A program made the translations under genes and the position numbers. The notes under the pieces are model-generated. The model did no database searches, was not told the DNA's origin, and worked only from the letters and a program-made list of their open reading frames with translations. A stretch of DNA of 64,000 bases from Psychromonas ingrahamii 37 (lineage in GTDB: Bacteria > Pseudomonadota > Gammaproteobacteria > Enterobacterales > Psychromonadaceae), in the NCBI RefSeq assembly GCF_000015285.1, contig NC_008709.1, positions 3,038,001 to 3,102,000 of the forward strand, written 5' to 3'. Position 1 is the first letter of the stretch, and each line of letters opens with the position of its first letter. This document shows positions 21,159 to 29,793 of this stretch, piece after piece.

Positions 21159-22544
21159 GGACATCCGTTAATTGAAATGGCTATAATTTAATGCAAAGGC
21201 TCATAAATATGAACCCTAATCACCAGCATTTTAGTAATTTATTAAGGTAGCGAGCAAAATCTCATTGAAAAACAGATTAATACAGTTAGATGGGATAAAT
21301 TTAACGCGTGTTTAAGACCCTCGACGAGCAGAGATACATCAGACAACATTAAACTATTTTAAGTCAGGGGATTAATGTAAACATCGATGCAATACATTCT
21401 TCTTAGCAATCCAACGTTTACCCGTATTTTCAGCGTAAGAGGCTAATTCTTCTAATGACCCCACCGCACCATGATAATTTTTGCCAAAACTACTCGCTAA
21501 TTCACACCAGGTTTTATCATCAATCCCCAATATATCAAATAATTGAGGTTGAGTACCGAGTACCACACCCCGCTTATCATCTCGTAATATTCTGCTCGTC
21601 CAATCCAGTAATTCAATATAATCAATCAGCGAAAAAGGAATACCTTGGGATGCATCCTGAGCCTTGCCATGAATGCGCTCATGGACAGAAGTGTACTCTG
21701 AGCACTCTATGCTAGAGGCCATTTTGGCGCGTATTGGATTTAAATCAACATAAGCCATGCAGGTAAGCAACGCATTTTCATCTAATAGTGCCTGTGATTT
21801 AAAGCGCCCCTCCCACCAATATTTCGGGAAAATATTGGAACAGCTTTAGCTTGCCCGCAGGGTGAGTGCCATGAATGGCAGCGAATAAAATCGACCAGCG
21901 CAATTATCTTCTTTGTTTGCTTTACGGGCGACAAATTCATTAATACTGCGCATCAACCAAGAGATATCCATTAATCTTTCTCTCCATCTACTAACAACCG
22001 TTTTGACCATCAATAACTCCCCTTCGGATAACTCAGCCCCCGCTTGCCATCGGCTAACCAATGTTGGCATTGAATAAAGACGGTTCCAACGCAGACAAAC
22101 TTCTTCATTGGTTAACTCACTATTTTCTAATTCATTAACATGCAAAACCAGATGCCTTTTATGTTAACTACGGGGATTAGACATAATGGCATAAGAGAAG
22201 GTATCTATATTAAAAATGAAGAGGAAAAATAGAAGTTAAAAACGGAAGACGTTCGACCATACATTGTCTGAAAGCTTTGCCCGCTGAATTATCCTTGCCG
22301 CATAAAAAAGCACGACGTGCACAAAAAAAATACAATGACAAATTTTTAGGGAACAAATTTGAACAGCTTCAGCTGGCTTCGAAGAAGTGAATGATAGGGA
22401 TGTTATTCATAAAGTAAGGTGTATCAACCAGGGAAAATTGTGTTGCGCGAGATTGCGTCATAATGAGCTCCTAATCATTCAAAACAGTGTCTGAATAAAA
22501 TAATATAGAAGCGGATTAATATTTAATCAATTAGATGGGTGTCC
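21159..22544 (-). mobile_element. Y1-transposase element, copy 1
   Basis: This 1386-bp unit runs from GGACATCCGTTAATTG to CAATTAGATGGGTGTCC, which are imperfect inverted repeats. It carries a broken transposase gene. A shorter, internally deleted copy in the same orientation lies at 32367-32915 with the same ends, which is what defines the boundaries. Confidence 0.7.
21372..22200 (-). pseudogene. Y1 (IS200-like/TnpREP-type) transposase, broken
   Basis: In order on the minus strand: YAIMSN, a 21-bp insertion carrying a TAA stop that replaces the first part of the HYH catalytic motif, then HLVLHVNELENSELTNEEV, ISWLMRSINEFVARKANKED (21846-22145), a frameshift and stop near 21845, then WWEGRFKSQALLDENALLTC and MAYVDLNPIRAKMASS (21372-21770). 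The pattern (MSNHYHLVLHV, WEGRFKSQALLDE, AYVDLNPIRA) is that of single-domain HUH transposases related to TnpREP. Loss of the first catalytic His plus two interruptions make it dead. Confidence 0.8.
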
Positions 22545-22563
22545 AGCTATTCTTTATACTCAG

Positions 22564-22845
22564 CTATTCTCCATTGGAAATAAGGGAATCTATTGGACTT
22601 ATTGTTCCTGCTTTCTGGCTTCCAATGACATGCGTATAAATTTCGGTGGTACATAAATCAGAGTGGCCTAATAATTCCTGAACCGTACGAATGTCAGTGA
22701 CATTTTGTAACAAGCCTGTGGCAAAAAAATGTCGAAATGTATGTGCCGAAATACGTTTACTAACACCACTGTTTTTTACTGCAATTCTTAGCTTTCTTGT
22801 AAAAGTCGAAGCATGTGGGTGATGTCTACAAATACATGCTATTTC
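22564..22845 (-). pseudogene. Integron-integrase-type recombinase, C-terminal fragment
   Basis: About 94 codons read [56 protein letters not shown] and [18 protein letters not shown]. This is the catalytic end of a tyrosine recombinase with HTFRHFFAT (HxxR), LLGHSD (His) and TEIYTHV (Tyr). The ending is like IntI proteins (THVLxxGGxGVxSPLD). The N-terminal two thirds, including the first Arg, are replaced by the end of the cheB-like gene, whose stop codon lies within the junction. No attC site is visible. Confidence 0.75.
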
Positions 22846-23455
22846 ATTCCGCGTGGGCAATTCGTACAATTTCATGAGCGATACTCTTAGGTGCCAGAAT
22901 AAAATCGATACATCCGCTGGCTATGGCACTCTCAGGCATATCAGGCTGCCCGGCGGTGTCGGGTTTCTGCGCGATGGTAATGCCGCCTTCATCTTTAATG
23001 CTGCAAAGCGCTGCTGCCCCGTCACCATCATAGCCCGAGACAATAACAGCGATCAGTTTGCCGTCCCAGTGCCCGACCATTGAACACATAAAAACCGTAA
23101 TCACGTCGGGCCATCCCTTGGGCTTTGAGATAGGTTTCAGGCGGAACTCTCCGTTTAGAACATGCAAATCTCGATTTTCAGGAATGATGTACACATGGTT
23201 AGGCTCGAGGTCTAATCTTTCTGTGATCAGCTCAACCGGCATCTCTGTGTACGTCGGGAGGATCTCGTGGAGCATGGTAGATACTGTTCTGAGGTGATTA
23301 ACTATGACAATGGCAACCCCCATTTCAGCCGGCAGATTTTTTAGTAAGCGGATGTAAGCATCTAGCCCGCCGGCCGATCCTCCGACGCAAACTACAGGAA
23401 AGTCTTTTGATCTTTTGTTTGCATTCATTCTGTGTTGCCCCATATTCAGTTTCAT
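22844..23455 (-). CDS. Stand-alone CheB-type methylesterase domain protein
   Basis: This 203-residue protein is a CheB methylesterase domain without a receiver domain. CheB removes methyl groups from (or deamidates) chemoreceptor glutamates. The catalytic triad is readable: Ser27 in VGGSAGG, His54 in IVNHLR, and Asp145 in [11 protein letters not shown] (usual form TGMGxDGA). The domain ends properly with [20 protein letters not shown]. No chemoreceptor or cheR is nearby, so it may be an orphan brought in with mobile DNA. The start is uncertain between three Met codons in the first ten residues. Its last codons run into the integrase fragment. Confidence 0.85.
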   Translation of the reverse strand: MKLNMGQHRMNANKRSKDFPVVCVGGSAGGLDAYIRLLKNLPAEMGVAIVIVNHLRTVSTMLHEILPTYTEMPVELITERLDLEPNHVYIIPENRDLHVLNGEFRLKPISKPKGWPDVITVFMCSMVGHWDGKLIAVIVSGYDGDGAAALCSIKDEGGITIAQKPDTAGQPDMPESAIASGCIDFILAPKSIAHEIVRIAHAE

Positions 23456-23488
23456 ACTTCTGGCAAGTCCTCGCCATTTTTATCAATA

Positions 23489-23613
23489 TATACCCAAAGC
23501 CATTGGAGTTGCAGCCAGGCGATCAAGGAACTCAGCCCCATGAGCTTAGACGTACTAAGTGATGAGGTGAGTGAGAGCAGCCAACAACGCTGCAGCGTCA
23601 AGGGAGACGGTTA
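23489..23613. repeat. Dispersed intergenic repeat of marine gammaproteobacteria
   Basis: The stretch from TATACCCAAAGC to GGGAGACGG has the layout of an intergenic repeat I recall from Vibrio, Shewanella and relatives (TATACCCAA, then GGAGTTGCAG, GAGCTTAGAC, AACGCTGCAGC). The open frame across it at 23432-23635 is incidental. Only one copy is seen in the window. Confidence 0.5.
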
Positions 23614-23776
23614 TATGTTTTTCTGTGTTCAATAATTTTTTCCTACAGCATTAGTTTAAGTTTAGCCGCCTTATCACTCAATTGTGGCAGACTATTTATT
23701 AAATCTATTACCAGGTAAACCGCTCAAGGTCATTAAGTACTATTACTATTTATATAGTAATAAAGCTAAAAACTCA

Positions 23777-24205
23777 ACAACCACCTACTAAAGTAGGTGG
23801 GTTAGGATTTATGGACTAAAGTCCGAATACGGGTCAAAAACCCGTTGTTTTAGTGCTCAGTTCTAAAATTATCATCGACTTTTGGCTCAAAATGATGGGC
23901 TAAATACTCTTTAATCATTTCTTCGGTAACATCCCCAGATATGACAAAAAAATATCCTCTAAACCAAAAATAATGCCCCCAGTATCGCTTTTTTAAGCCG
24001 GGGAAACATTCAAATAGTTTAGATGAGGATCTCCCCTTCACCCTTCTCATTATTTCACTTGGTGCCATATTAGGGGGAGCTGAAACTAAAGGATGAACAT
24101 GATCTTTGCTAACAACTCCTTTTAAAATCTCAATCTCAACAGAATTACATGTTTGCCTGATCAATTCTATGACCTTCAACCCAACATCACCTTTTAGATT
24201 AAATG
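23777..24205 (-). mobile_element. Truncated IS200/IS605-type insertion sequence
   Basis: The right end keeps hairpins typical of this family: CCACCTAC/GTAGGTGG with a 4-nt loop at 23780-23799 and ACGGGT/ACCCGT near 23826-23842. The left end and the first 35 or so codons of tnpA are missing, cut 3-5 bp from the stop codon of the aldose epimerase gene. Confidence 0.75.
23850..24205 (-). pseudogene. tnpA: IS200-family transposase TnpA, 5'-truncated
   Basis: The surviving frame (NLKGDVGLKVIELIRQTC onward) keeps the HUH motif as KDHVHPLVSAPPNMAPSEIM, IMRRVKGRSSSKLFECFPG, KKRYWGHYFWFRGYF and the Tyr region EEMIKEYLAHHFEP. The N-terminal strand (about 35 residues) is gone and no start with a ribosome binding site remains. 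The usual KDHVHILVS is KDHVHPLVS here, a change beside the catalytic histidines. Confidence 0.85.
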
Positions 24206-24208
24206 TTT

Positions 24209-25276
24209 TTAGAACTCAAACTGATAGGTAGTTTGGTGCTGATATGTCGCTTCAGCACTTAAAATACCGCTACTCTCTCCCCATTCAGAATGGTTTGGAC
24301 CATCTGGTAAGTATTGAGTTTCTAACGCTAGCCCGTCATAATTTTGGTAAATTTTTGATGCCCCGGGCGTCTCGGCAAGAAAGTTTCCTGAATAGAATTG
24401 GATCGCAGGCTTGGTAGTTGAAACTCGCATGCTCACCTCTTTTTCTGGTGAAGTTAAGGTAACAACTGTTGCTTCACCATTGGTTAATTTCTTATTAAAA
24501 ATAAAAGCATGGTCATAGCCTCCCGCGATTTTTTGATCTTGTTCAGAAAGAAATTCTGCTCCAATTTTTTTCTCTTGATTGAAATCAAAACTGGTAGATT
24601 TCACTGCTCGTAATTCCCCTGTAGGAATTAAGTCATCATGTGTTGGCAAGTAGTGATCTGCGTGCATCTGTAGGGTGTGATCTAAGCTTTTCGCGTTAGA
24701 TTGCTCACCAGCCAAATTGAAATAAGCGTGATTGGTTAAGTTTACAGGGCAATTGCTATCCGACTTGGCAAAATAATCGATCACAAGCTCATTGTCATTG
24801 GTCAAGGTATAGGTGACTTTCACTTGTAAATTAGCTGGGTAACCTTGATCACCATCTTTTGAATATAGAGAAAAGGTGACGCTATTTTCTCTCGACGATT
24901 CGATGGTCCAACGACGTTTATCAAATCCGTTTACACCACCATGCAGAGAGTTGTCACCATCGTTAATGGTAATTTTATACGGTTTTGAATTGATCGAAAA
25001 TTTTCCTCTACTGATACGATTTGCGTAGCGTCCAACGACAGAACCAAAATATGCCGTTTGTTTTATGTGTTCTTCCATGTTCAGCGAGCGGAGTAGGATT
25101 TCCCGATGTTCTTTATTGACTGGTAACGTACAGCTTAACCATGTTGCGCCTATATCCATGAAAGTAGCGGTCATGCCATGTTGGTTTGTTAAATGTAAAA
25201 GCTTTGCTGGTTTACCATCAATCGCATTGGTTTTAGTCATGGAGCTTTGGATTAATAAGAAGTTTGCTTGTGACAT
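24209..25276 (-). CDS. galM: Aldose 1-epimerase (mutarotase)
   Basis: The 355-residue cytosolic enzyme interconverts alpha and beta anomers of aldoses such as galactose or glucose. Family signatures include GRYANRISRGKFS (about 79-91), LHGGVNGFDKRRW (about 105-117), the catalytic His in NLTNHAYFNL (about 181-190), and the base Glu in ALETQYLPDGPNH (about 316-328). Length is normal. It is divergent from the glycosidase/transporter operon but shares the predicted operator with it and sits beside the LacI regulator, so it should process the imported sugar. Its stop codon lies 3 bp from the IS200 relic. Confidence 0.93.
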   Translation of the reverse strand: MSQANFLLIQSSMTKTNAIDGKPAKLLHLTNQHGMTATFMDIGATWLSCTLPVNKEHREILLRSLNMEEHIKQTAYFGSVVGRYANRISRGKFSINSKPYKITINDGDNSLHGGVNGFDKRRWTIESSRENSVTFSLYSKDGDQGYPANLQVKVTYTLTNDNELVIDYFAKSDSNCPVNLTNHAYFNLAGEQSNAKSLDHTLQMHADHYLPTHDDLIPTGELRAVKSTSFDFNQEKKIGAEFLSEQDQKIAGGYDHAFIFNKKLTNGEATVVTLTSPEKEVSMRVSTTKPAIQFYSGNFLAETPGASKIYQNYDGLALETQYLPDGPNHSEWGESSGILSAEATYQHQTTYQFEF

Positions 25277-25345
25277 CTTAGTTCTCTAGTTGATTGGAAT
25301 TAAATATAAAAATTGCCATGCAGATCGACAACTCAGCTAATTTTC

Positions 25346-25362
25346 AGCTAAAAATATTAGTC
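25346..25362. promoter_or_regulatory. Predicted LacI-family operator upstream of galM
   Basis: AGCTAAAAATATTAGTC matches the dyad AGYTAAT-AAT-ATTAGYT found at the other two control regions of the cluster. It lies 70 bp upstream of galM. Confidence 0.55.
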
Positions 25363-25470
25363 AATAGATTAGCGGGGAGGTGGTTATTATAAGTTCATCA
25401 AAAAGGTTTGACTGTCTCAAACAATCCATCAGTTTATGGTTTAGATAACGTTTTTGGTGAACTTCTCAGT

Positions 25471-26487
25471 TTATTTTTTTATTGAAGAGGAACGTACAAT
25501 CAATTCACCTTCAATCTTTCTTTGCATACAAAGCAACGGTTGATGCGCAATCCGCGCGACAATTGACTGAATAGCTTCCTTACCCATGACAGAATAAGGT
25601 AATTCCACCGAGGTCAATGCAGGAAAAATCTCAGAAGCAATCGGTTGATTATCATACCCTACTACAGCAATATCTTGCGGAATTTTGAGTCCTTTCTCTG
25701 CAATCGCCTGGTAGCAGCCCATTGCCATATAGTCACTGCCACAGAAAATAGCTTCTGGTGGAGTGGCAAGTTCCAGTAACTTAAGGGTTTGTTGATGAGC
25801 TTCTTTTAGAGACCAGTTTGCCTCAAGAATATAATGGTCTTTTGGAATAATATCCGCATCAATCAACGCCTGACGGTATCCACTGACTCGCTTGCTTGTT
25901 GCCAACATCCAGCTTTCACCTGTCAGCATCGCAATACGTCGATACCCTTGAGATGTAAGATGAAAAACTGCTTTATAAGCACCAATCGTATCAGCCGGCA
26001 GAATAGATTGAGCCTCAGGAGCATCTTCGTTAGTGCAATTAAGCAAGACGGTTGGCAGGCTGCTGTTAACTTTTTGCTGTTTGAGTGCACGTGTCATGCT
26101 GGACGCATAAATAAGTCCTACATATTCACCACTGTTCACTTCTGCTTCTATCTTATGGGCTAACTCAGCATCATTGCCATAGTTGAAAGTGATCAGAATG
26201 TAGTCATTAGACCAAGCTTCCTCTCGCGCCGCGTTGATGGCGTCAATAAAGGGATCGTAGTTGGTTAGACCGTTAATCACCATGGCAATTTTTTGGGTTC
26301 TGCCCAATGCGTGAGTCACTTTCCTATTGCTATAACCAAGTGAATCTGCCGTTTCCAACACCTTCTGCTTGGTTGACTCGGCAATTTTGATTGATTGAGA
26401 GCGATTCAATACCAGTGAAACTGTCGATTGCGAGACCCCCGCAGCTGTGGCGATGTCACTCATTGTAATTTTTTTATTTTTTTTCAT
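25471..26487 (-). CDS. LacI-family transcriptional regulator
   Basis: The 338-residue repressor has an N-terminal helix-turn-helix (ITMSDIATAAGVSQSTVSLV, 7-26) and hinge, followed by a periplasmic-binding-like effector domain (KIAMVINGLTNYDPFIDAI onward, PPEAIFCGSDYMAMGCYQA, QDIAVVGYDNQPIASE). Length is standard. It is divergent from the glycosidase/ABC operon and lies between it and galM. The same 17-bp dyad occurs in front of all three, including its own gene, so it probably represses the cluster until the sugar is present and controls itself. Confidence 0.93.
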   Translation of the reverse strand: MKKNKKITMSDIATAAGVSQSTVSLVLNRSQSIKIAESTKQKVLETADSLGYSNRKVTHALGRTQKIAMVINGLTNYDPFIDAINAAREEAWSNDYILITFNYGNDAELAHKIEAEVNSGEYVGLIYASSMTRALKQQKVNSSLPTVLLNCTNEDAPEAQSILPADTIGAYKAVFHLTSQGYRRIAMLTGESWMLATSKRVSGYRQALIDADIIPKDHYILEANWSLKEAHQQTLKLLELATPPEAIFCGSDYMAMGCYQAIAEKGLKIPQDIAVVGYDNQPIASEIFPALTSVELPYSVMGKEAIQSIVARIAHQPLLCMQRKIEGELIVRSSSIKK

Positions 26488-26508
26488 AAGATCACCAAGC
26501 TAAATAAG

Positions 26509-26525
26509 AGTTAATAATATTAGCT
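26509..26525. promoter_or_regulatory. Predicted LacI-family operator, autoregulatory
   Basis: AGTTAATAATATTAGCT, 22 bp upstream of the regulator start, has the same AGYTAAT-n3-ATTAGYT form as the other sites. Confidence 0.6.
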
Positions 26526-26641
26526 AAAGTAATTAACAATTGAAAGCTTTACGGAGTTAGATCACAATTTCTTTCTAAAAACAAATCGTAAACGTGAATA
26601 TAGTCACGTTAATGTCCATTCCGAGGTGACTGTCAGCCAAT

Positions 26642-26671
26642 AACTAATACTATCAGCTAATAATATTAGTT
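26642..26671. promoter_or_regulatory. Predicted tandem LacI-family operators of the glycosidase/ABC operon
   Basis: AACTAATACTATCAGCT (26642-26658) and AGCTAATAATATTAGTT (26655-26671) overlap by their shared AGCT. They end 44 bp before the operon start. The second is the best match to the dyad. Confidence 0.6.
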
Positions 26672-26715
26672 ATTGACTGATGTCAGTTAATCTCGATTGA
26701 TTTGGAGTGTTTAGG

Positions 26716-27780
26716 ATGAAATGGTCGAAAGAGCGTGCTTGGGAATGGCAAGCACAACACGGTTGGCTGAGAGGATTTAACTATCTTCCGAGGACGGCTG
26801 TAAATTGGACTGAAATGTGGCAAGCGGAAACTTTTGAGCCGGCAGTTATGGAACAAGAAATTGAGTGGGCTCATAATGTCGGCTATAACACCTTGCGGAC
26901 GACGGTACCTTTTATTGTTTGGAAAGCTGAACGTAATGGCTTACATAAACGCATTGAACGTTTCTTGGATATCTGTCAGCGCTTTCATATGAAGGTGATG
27001 TTAACACCAATGGATGATTGTGCTTTCTCCGGTGATCACCCCTACCTTGGCCCTCAAAAAGTATCTGTATCAGGTCTTCATAACAGCCAAGCTGCTGCCA
27101 CACCAGGTCGAAACATTGTGATGGATAAATCACAGTGGCACGATGTTGAAGCGTATCTACGTGACATTATTTCTACTTATAAAAATGATGAGCGGATCAT
27201 CATTTGGGATCTCTATAACGAACCCACTAACCGTATGATTTTCTCAACAGAAGGAGAATTAGCTTTCGATGATGAGATGGAAGAGTTTAGTCATGAATTG
27301 ATGGAGAAAGCATTTGAGTGGGCGAGAGAAATCAACCCGAGTCAGCCATTAACTGTAGGGGCTTGGCATGCACCTAGCATCTTAGATCGCTCCTTACCAC
27401 TTTATGAACACAAAACAGATTTGCGTGCATTGGAACTATCTGATGTTATCTCTTTTCATGCCTACCTGCCTTTAGATCTATTTTATAAAGCCATTGAGAA
27501 GGTGGAAGTGTACCAAAGGCCGATGCTGTGCACTGAATGGCTTGCTCGCCATGCTGAATCCTTGATGCATGAACAGTTGCCTATCTTTCATAAACTTAAT
27601 ATCGGATGTTACCAATGGGGATTAGTGAAAGGTAAAACACAGACTTATTTACCTTGGCCTGCAATCAAATCTGATGATCCGAATTTTAGCACGAAGTGGT
27701 TTCATGATTTATTCGATGAAAATGGTCAAGCATACGATCAATCTGAAATCGACCTGCTCAAAAAACTCACAAAAAAATAA
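26716..27780 (+). CDS. GH5-like cytosolic glycoside hydrolase
   Basis: The 354-residue (beta/alpha)8 glycosidase is of the cellulase/GH5-like (clan A) type. The acid/base Glu169 is in [12 protein letters not shown] and the nucleophile Glu274 in [11 protein letters not shown], each at the end of a predicted strand. No signal peptide is present, so it would cut oligosaccharides inside the cell after uptake. The start is the ATG with TTGGAG 8 bp upstream, not the in-frame GTG 9 bp earlier. It heads the operon 33 bp before the first permease gene. Relatives are often labelled 1,4-beta-xylanase, but the actual substrate cannot be read from sequence. Confidence 0.85.
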   Translation: MKWSKERAWEWQAQHGWLRGFNYLPRTAVNWTEMWQAETFEPAVMEQEIEWAHNVGYNTLRTTVPFIVWKAERNGLHKRIERFLDICQRFHMKVMLTPMDDCAFSGDHPYLGPQKVSVSGLHNSQAAATPGRNIVMDKSQWHDVEAYLRDIISTYKNDERIIIWDLYNEPTNRMIFSTEGELAFDDEMEEFSHELMEKAFEWAREINPSQPLTVGAWHAPSILDRSLPLYEHKTDLRALELSDVISFHAYLPLDLFYKAIEKVEVYQRPMLCTEWLARHAESLMHEQLPIFHKLNIGCYQWGLVKGKTQTYLPWPAIKSDDPNFSTKWFHDLFDENGQAYDQSEIDLLKKLTKK

Positions 27781-27813
27781 TTGGATTTCAAAGATATTAT
27801 TTAAGAGAGAATT

Positions 27814-28896
27814 ATGAATTATCAAGCAAAAGAAAGAATGTGGGGGAGTCTTTTTGTACTGCCATACATGGTGATTTTTGGCCTTTTTTTACTCTATCCA
27901 TTTGCTAAAGGTATTTGGATCAGTTTGCATGAGTGGAATTTACTTGAAGTTGCATTTAATCCAGATGCAAAAGAGTTTGTCGGTCTAGATAATTATATCA
28001 AGCTTCTCTTTCCTCGCAGTTGGGATTTTGAATGGGATCAATTACTCCTATTTCGTGTTTTTTTAGGCGCAGGTCTGACTTTTCTTGTTTGGAATGCAAA
28101 TAAGAAAAATAAGATGACTCCCTTACTCTGGGGATTAAGTATTGCTGCACTCTTAATCATTGTTTACTTGATGGGCTGGGGACCTGAAAATGGAGGACGT
28201 ATTGGAGATCGTCGTTTTTGGACCTCTGTCGGCAATACAGTTAAATTTGTATTGTATGTTGGGCCACTTATTACGGTACTGGCTTTAGTCCTGGCCATTC
28301 AACTTAATAAACCAGGTAAAACCACCGCGATTTTACGTACGATTTTCTTCTCAACTCAAGTGCTTTCAGTCACGGTAGTGACTTTGGTCTGGCAGCTAAT
28401 GTATAGCCCCCAAAATGGCTTTATAGCCAATATTTTTGAAATTTTTGGCATGGACTCTATAGCGTGGTTAACCAATCAAAATTTAGCAATGCCCGCAATT
28501 GTGATTGCAACCGTCTGGTGGTCATTAGGTTTTGCTTTAGTGGTATTTTTATCTGGTTTACAGAGTATTCCAAACGATCGTCTTGAAGCGGCTCGTCTTG
28601 ATGGAGCGAAAGGTTGGGGAATTATTTGGTACGTCATTGTACCGTCTATTAAAGGCACAATCACTTTTGTATTGATTATGCAGCTCGTCCTGCACTTCCA
28701 AGTCTTTGGTCAGTCACACCTGATGACCAATGGCGGCCCTGGAGATAGCACTCAGGTTCTCGTACGTTATATCTATCAGACTGCATTTCGAGATTCGAAT
28801 GTGGGTTATGCATCGGCAATGGCCATTATGCTGTTTATTATTATGATGACCTTCAGCTTAATTCAGGCAAAGGTAAGTAAAAGAGGAGAGCAGTAA
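27814..28896 (+). CDS. ABC sugar transporter permease, MalF type
   Basis: The 360-residue inner-membrane permease is of the carbohydrate uptake family CUT1. Several hydrophobic helices are clear, starting with LFVLPYMVIFGLFLLYPFA near residue 13, and the cytoplasmic EAA loop reads EAARLDGAKGWGIIWYVIVP (about 258-277), which contacts the ATPase. It is somewhat longer than usual, with an extra membrane stretch at 72-122. Its stop overlaps the next gene's start (TAATG). GAGAGAATT precedes the ATG. Confidence 0.93.
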   Translation: MNYQAKERMWGSLFVLPYMVIFGLFLLYPFAKGIWISLHEWNLLEVAFNPDAKEFVGLDNYIKLLFPRSWDFEWDQLLLFRVFLGAGLTFLVWNANKKNKMTPLLWGLSIAALLIIVYLMGWGPENGGRIGDRRFWTSVGNTVKFVLYVGPLITVLALVLAIQLNKPGKTTAILRTIFFSTQVLSVTVVTLVWQLMYSPQNGFIANIFEIFGMDSIAWLTNQNLAMPAIVIATVWWSLGFALVVFLSGLQSIPNDRLEAARLDGAKGWGIIWYVIVPSIKGTITFVLIMQLVLHFQVFGQSHLMTNGGPGDSTQVLVRYIYQTAFRDSNVGYASAMAIMLFIIMMTFSLIQAKVSKRGEQ

Positions 28897-29732
28897 TGAA
28901 CACGCGTAATATTCAAACTTTTATTTTGGGCGCTATGGTTGTATTTGCAGCTCTTTGGCTGGTCCCAATGTTGTGGATGTTCTCACTTTCATTTCAACCA
29001 AATGCGCTTTTAGCACGCGATACTGCCGATACACTCTTAGGTCTGTTTCCCGCACAGTTTACTTTGGATAACTACATTCACCTATTTAGCATGAGTAAAG
29101 TGCCGCAATGGTTTTGGAATAGTGTAATTGTGTCCGGTATGACAACGATTTTGGTGCTATTAATTTCAAGCATTGCGGGGTTTGCCTTTGCACGTTTGAA
29201 TTTCCCCGGGAAAAAAGTGATGTATCCGCTGGTACTTGCGGGTCTGATGATTCCAGAACAAGCGGTCTTTATCCCTTTGTATACCTTCTTTTCTGATCTG
29301 GGTTGGCACAACTCATATGCCGGACTTATTATTCCTCGTTTAAGCCTGCCAATTGGTGTGTTTATGATGACGCAGTATTTTAAAGAAGTGCCAAATGAAC
29401 TTGAGGAAGCGGCTAAATTAGATGGTGCAAGTATTCCAAAGCAGTTCCTATATATCTTCCTGCCACTTGCCCGTCCAGTGCTTACGACATTAGGCATTAT
29501 TACTTTTCTATTTTCCTGGAATGATTATCTATGGCCACTCGTTTCAGCTCAACAACCTGAAATGTTTACTATTACGGTTGGTTTAGCATCAATTCAGGGT
29601 AATTTTGCGCAATCAGAAGGCTTAGGCAGTGTAATGGCATCGGGGGCATTTGCTTCACTACCGGTTATCATTCTCTACATTATCTTCCAAAAACATATTG
29701 TAAAAGGGTTCGCCTTAGGCGGAGAAAAATAA
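28896..29732 (+). CDS. ABC sugar transporter permease, MalG type
   Basis: The second 278-residue permease pairs with the MalF-type protein. It has about six membrane helices and an EAA motif, EEAAKLDGASIPKQFLYIFL (about 169-188). It ends FQKHIVKGFALGGEK, a hallmark of MalG-type CUT1 permeases. It is translationally coupled to the previous gene and followed 61 bp later by the binding-protein gene. Confidence 0.93.
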   Translation: MNTRNIQTFILGAMVVFAALWLVPMLWMFSLSFQPNALLARDTADTLLGLFPAQFTLDNYIHLFSMSKVPQWFWNSVIVSGMTTILVLLISSIAGFAFARLNFPGKKVMYPLVLAGLMIPEQAVFIPLYTFFSDLGWHNSYAGLIIPRLSLPIGVFMMTQYFKEVPNELEEAAKLDGASIPKQFLYIFLPLARPVLTTLGIITFLFSWNDYLWPLVSAQQPEMFTITVGLASIQGNFAQSEGLGSVMASGAFASLPVIILYIIFQKHIVKGFALGGEK

Positions 29733-29793
29733 CGACATTGAGAAAAACAAAAGCATGAAAAAAGTGGTATTAACTATTAAAGGGAACATAAAT

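Noticed and set aside
22844..22875. Integron with the IntI fragment as integrase
   Set aside because: The fragment lacks its N-terminal two thirds, and no attC-like sites or gene cassettes are seen.
23432..23635. 67-codon open frame on the plus strand
   Set aside because: It runs through a known type of intergenic repeat and over the start of cheB on the other strand.
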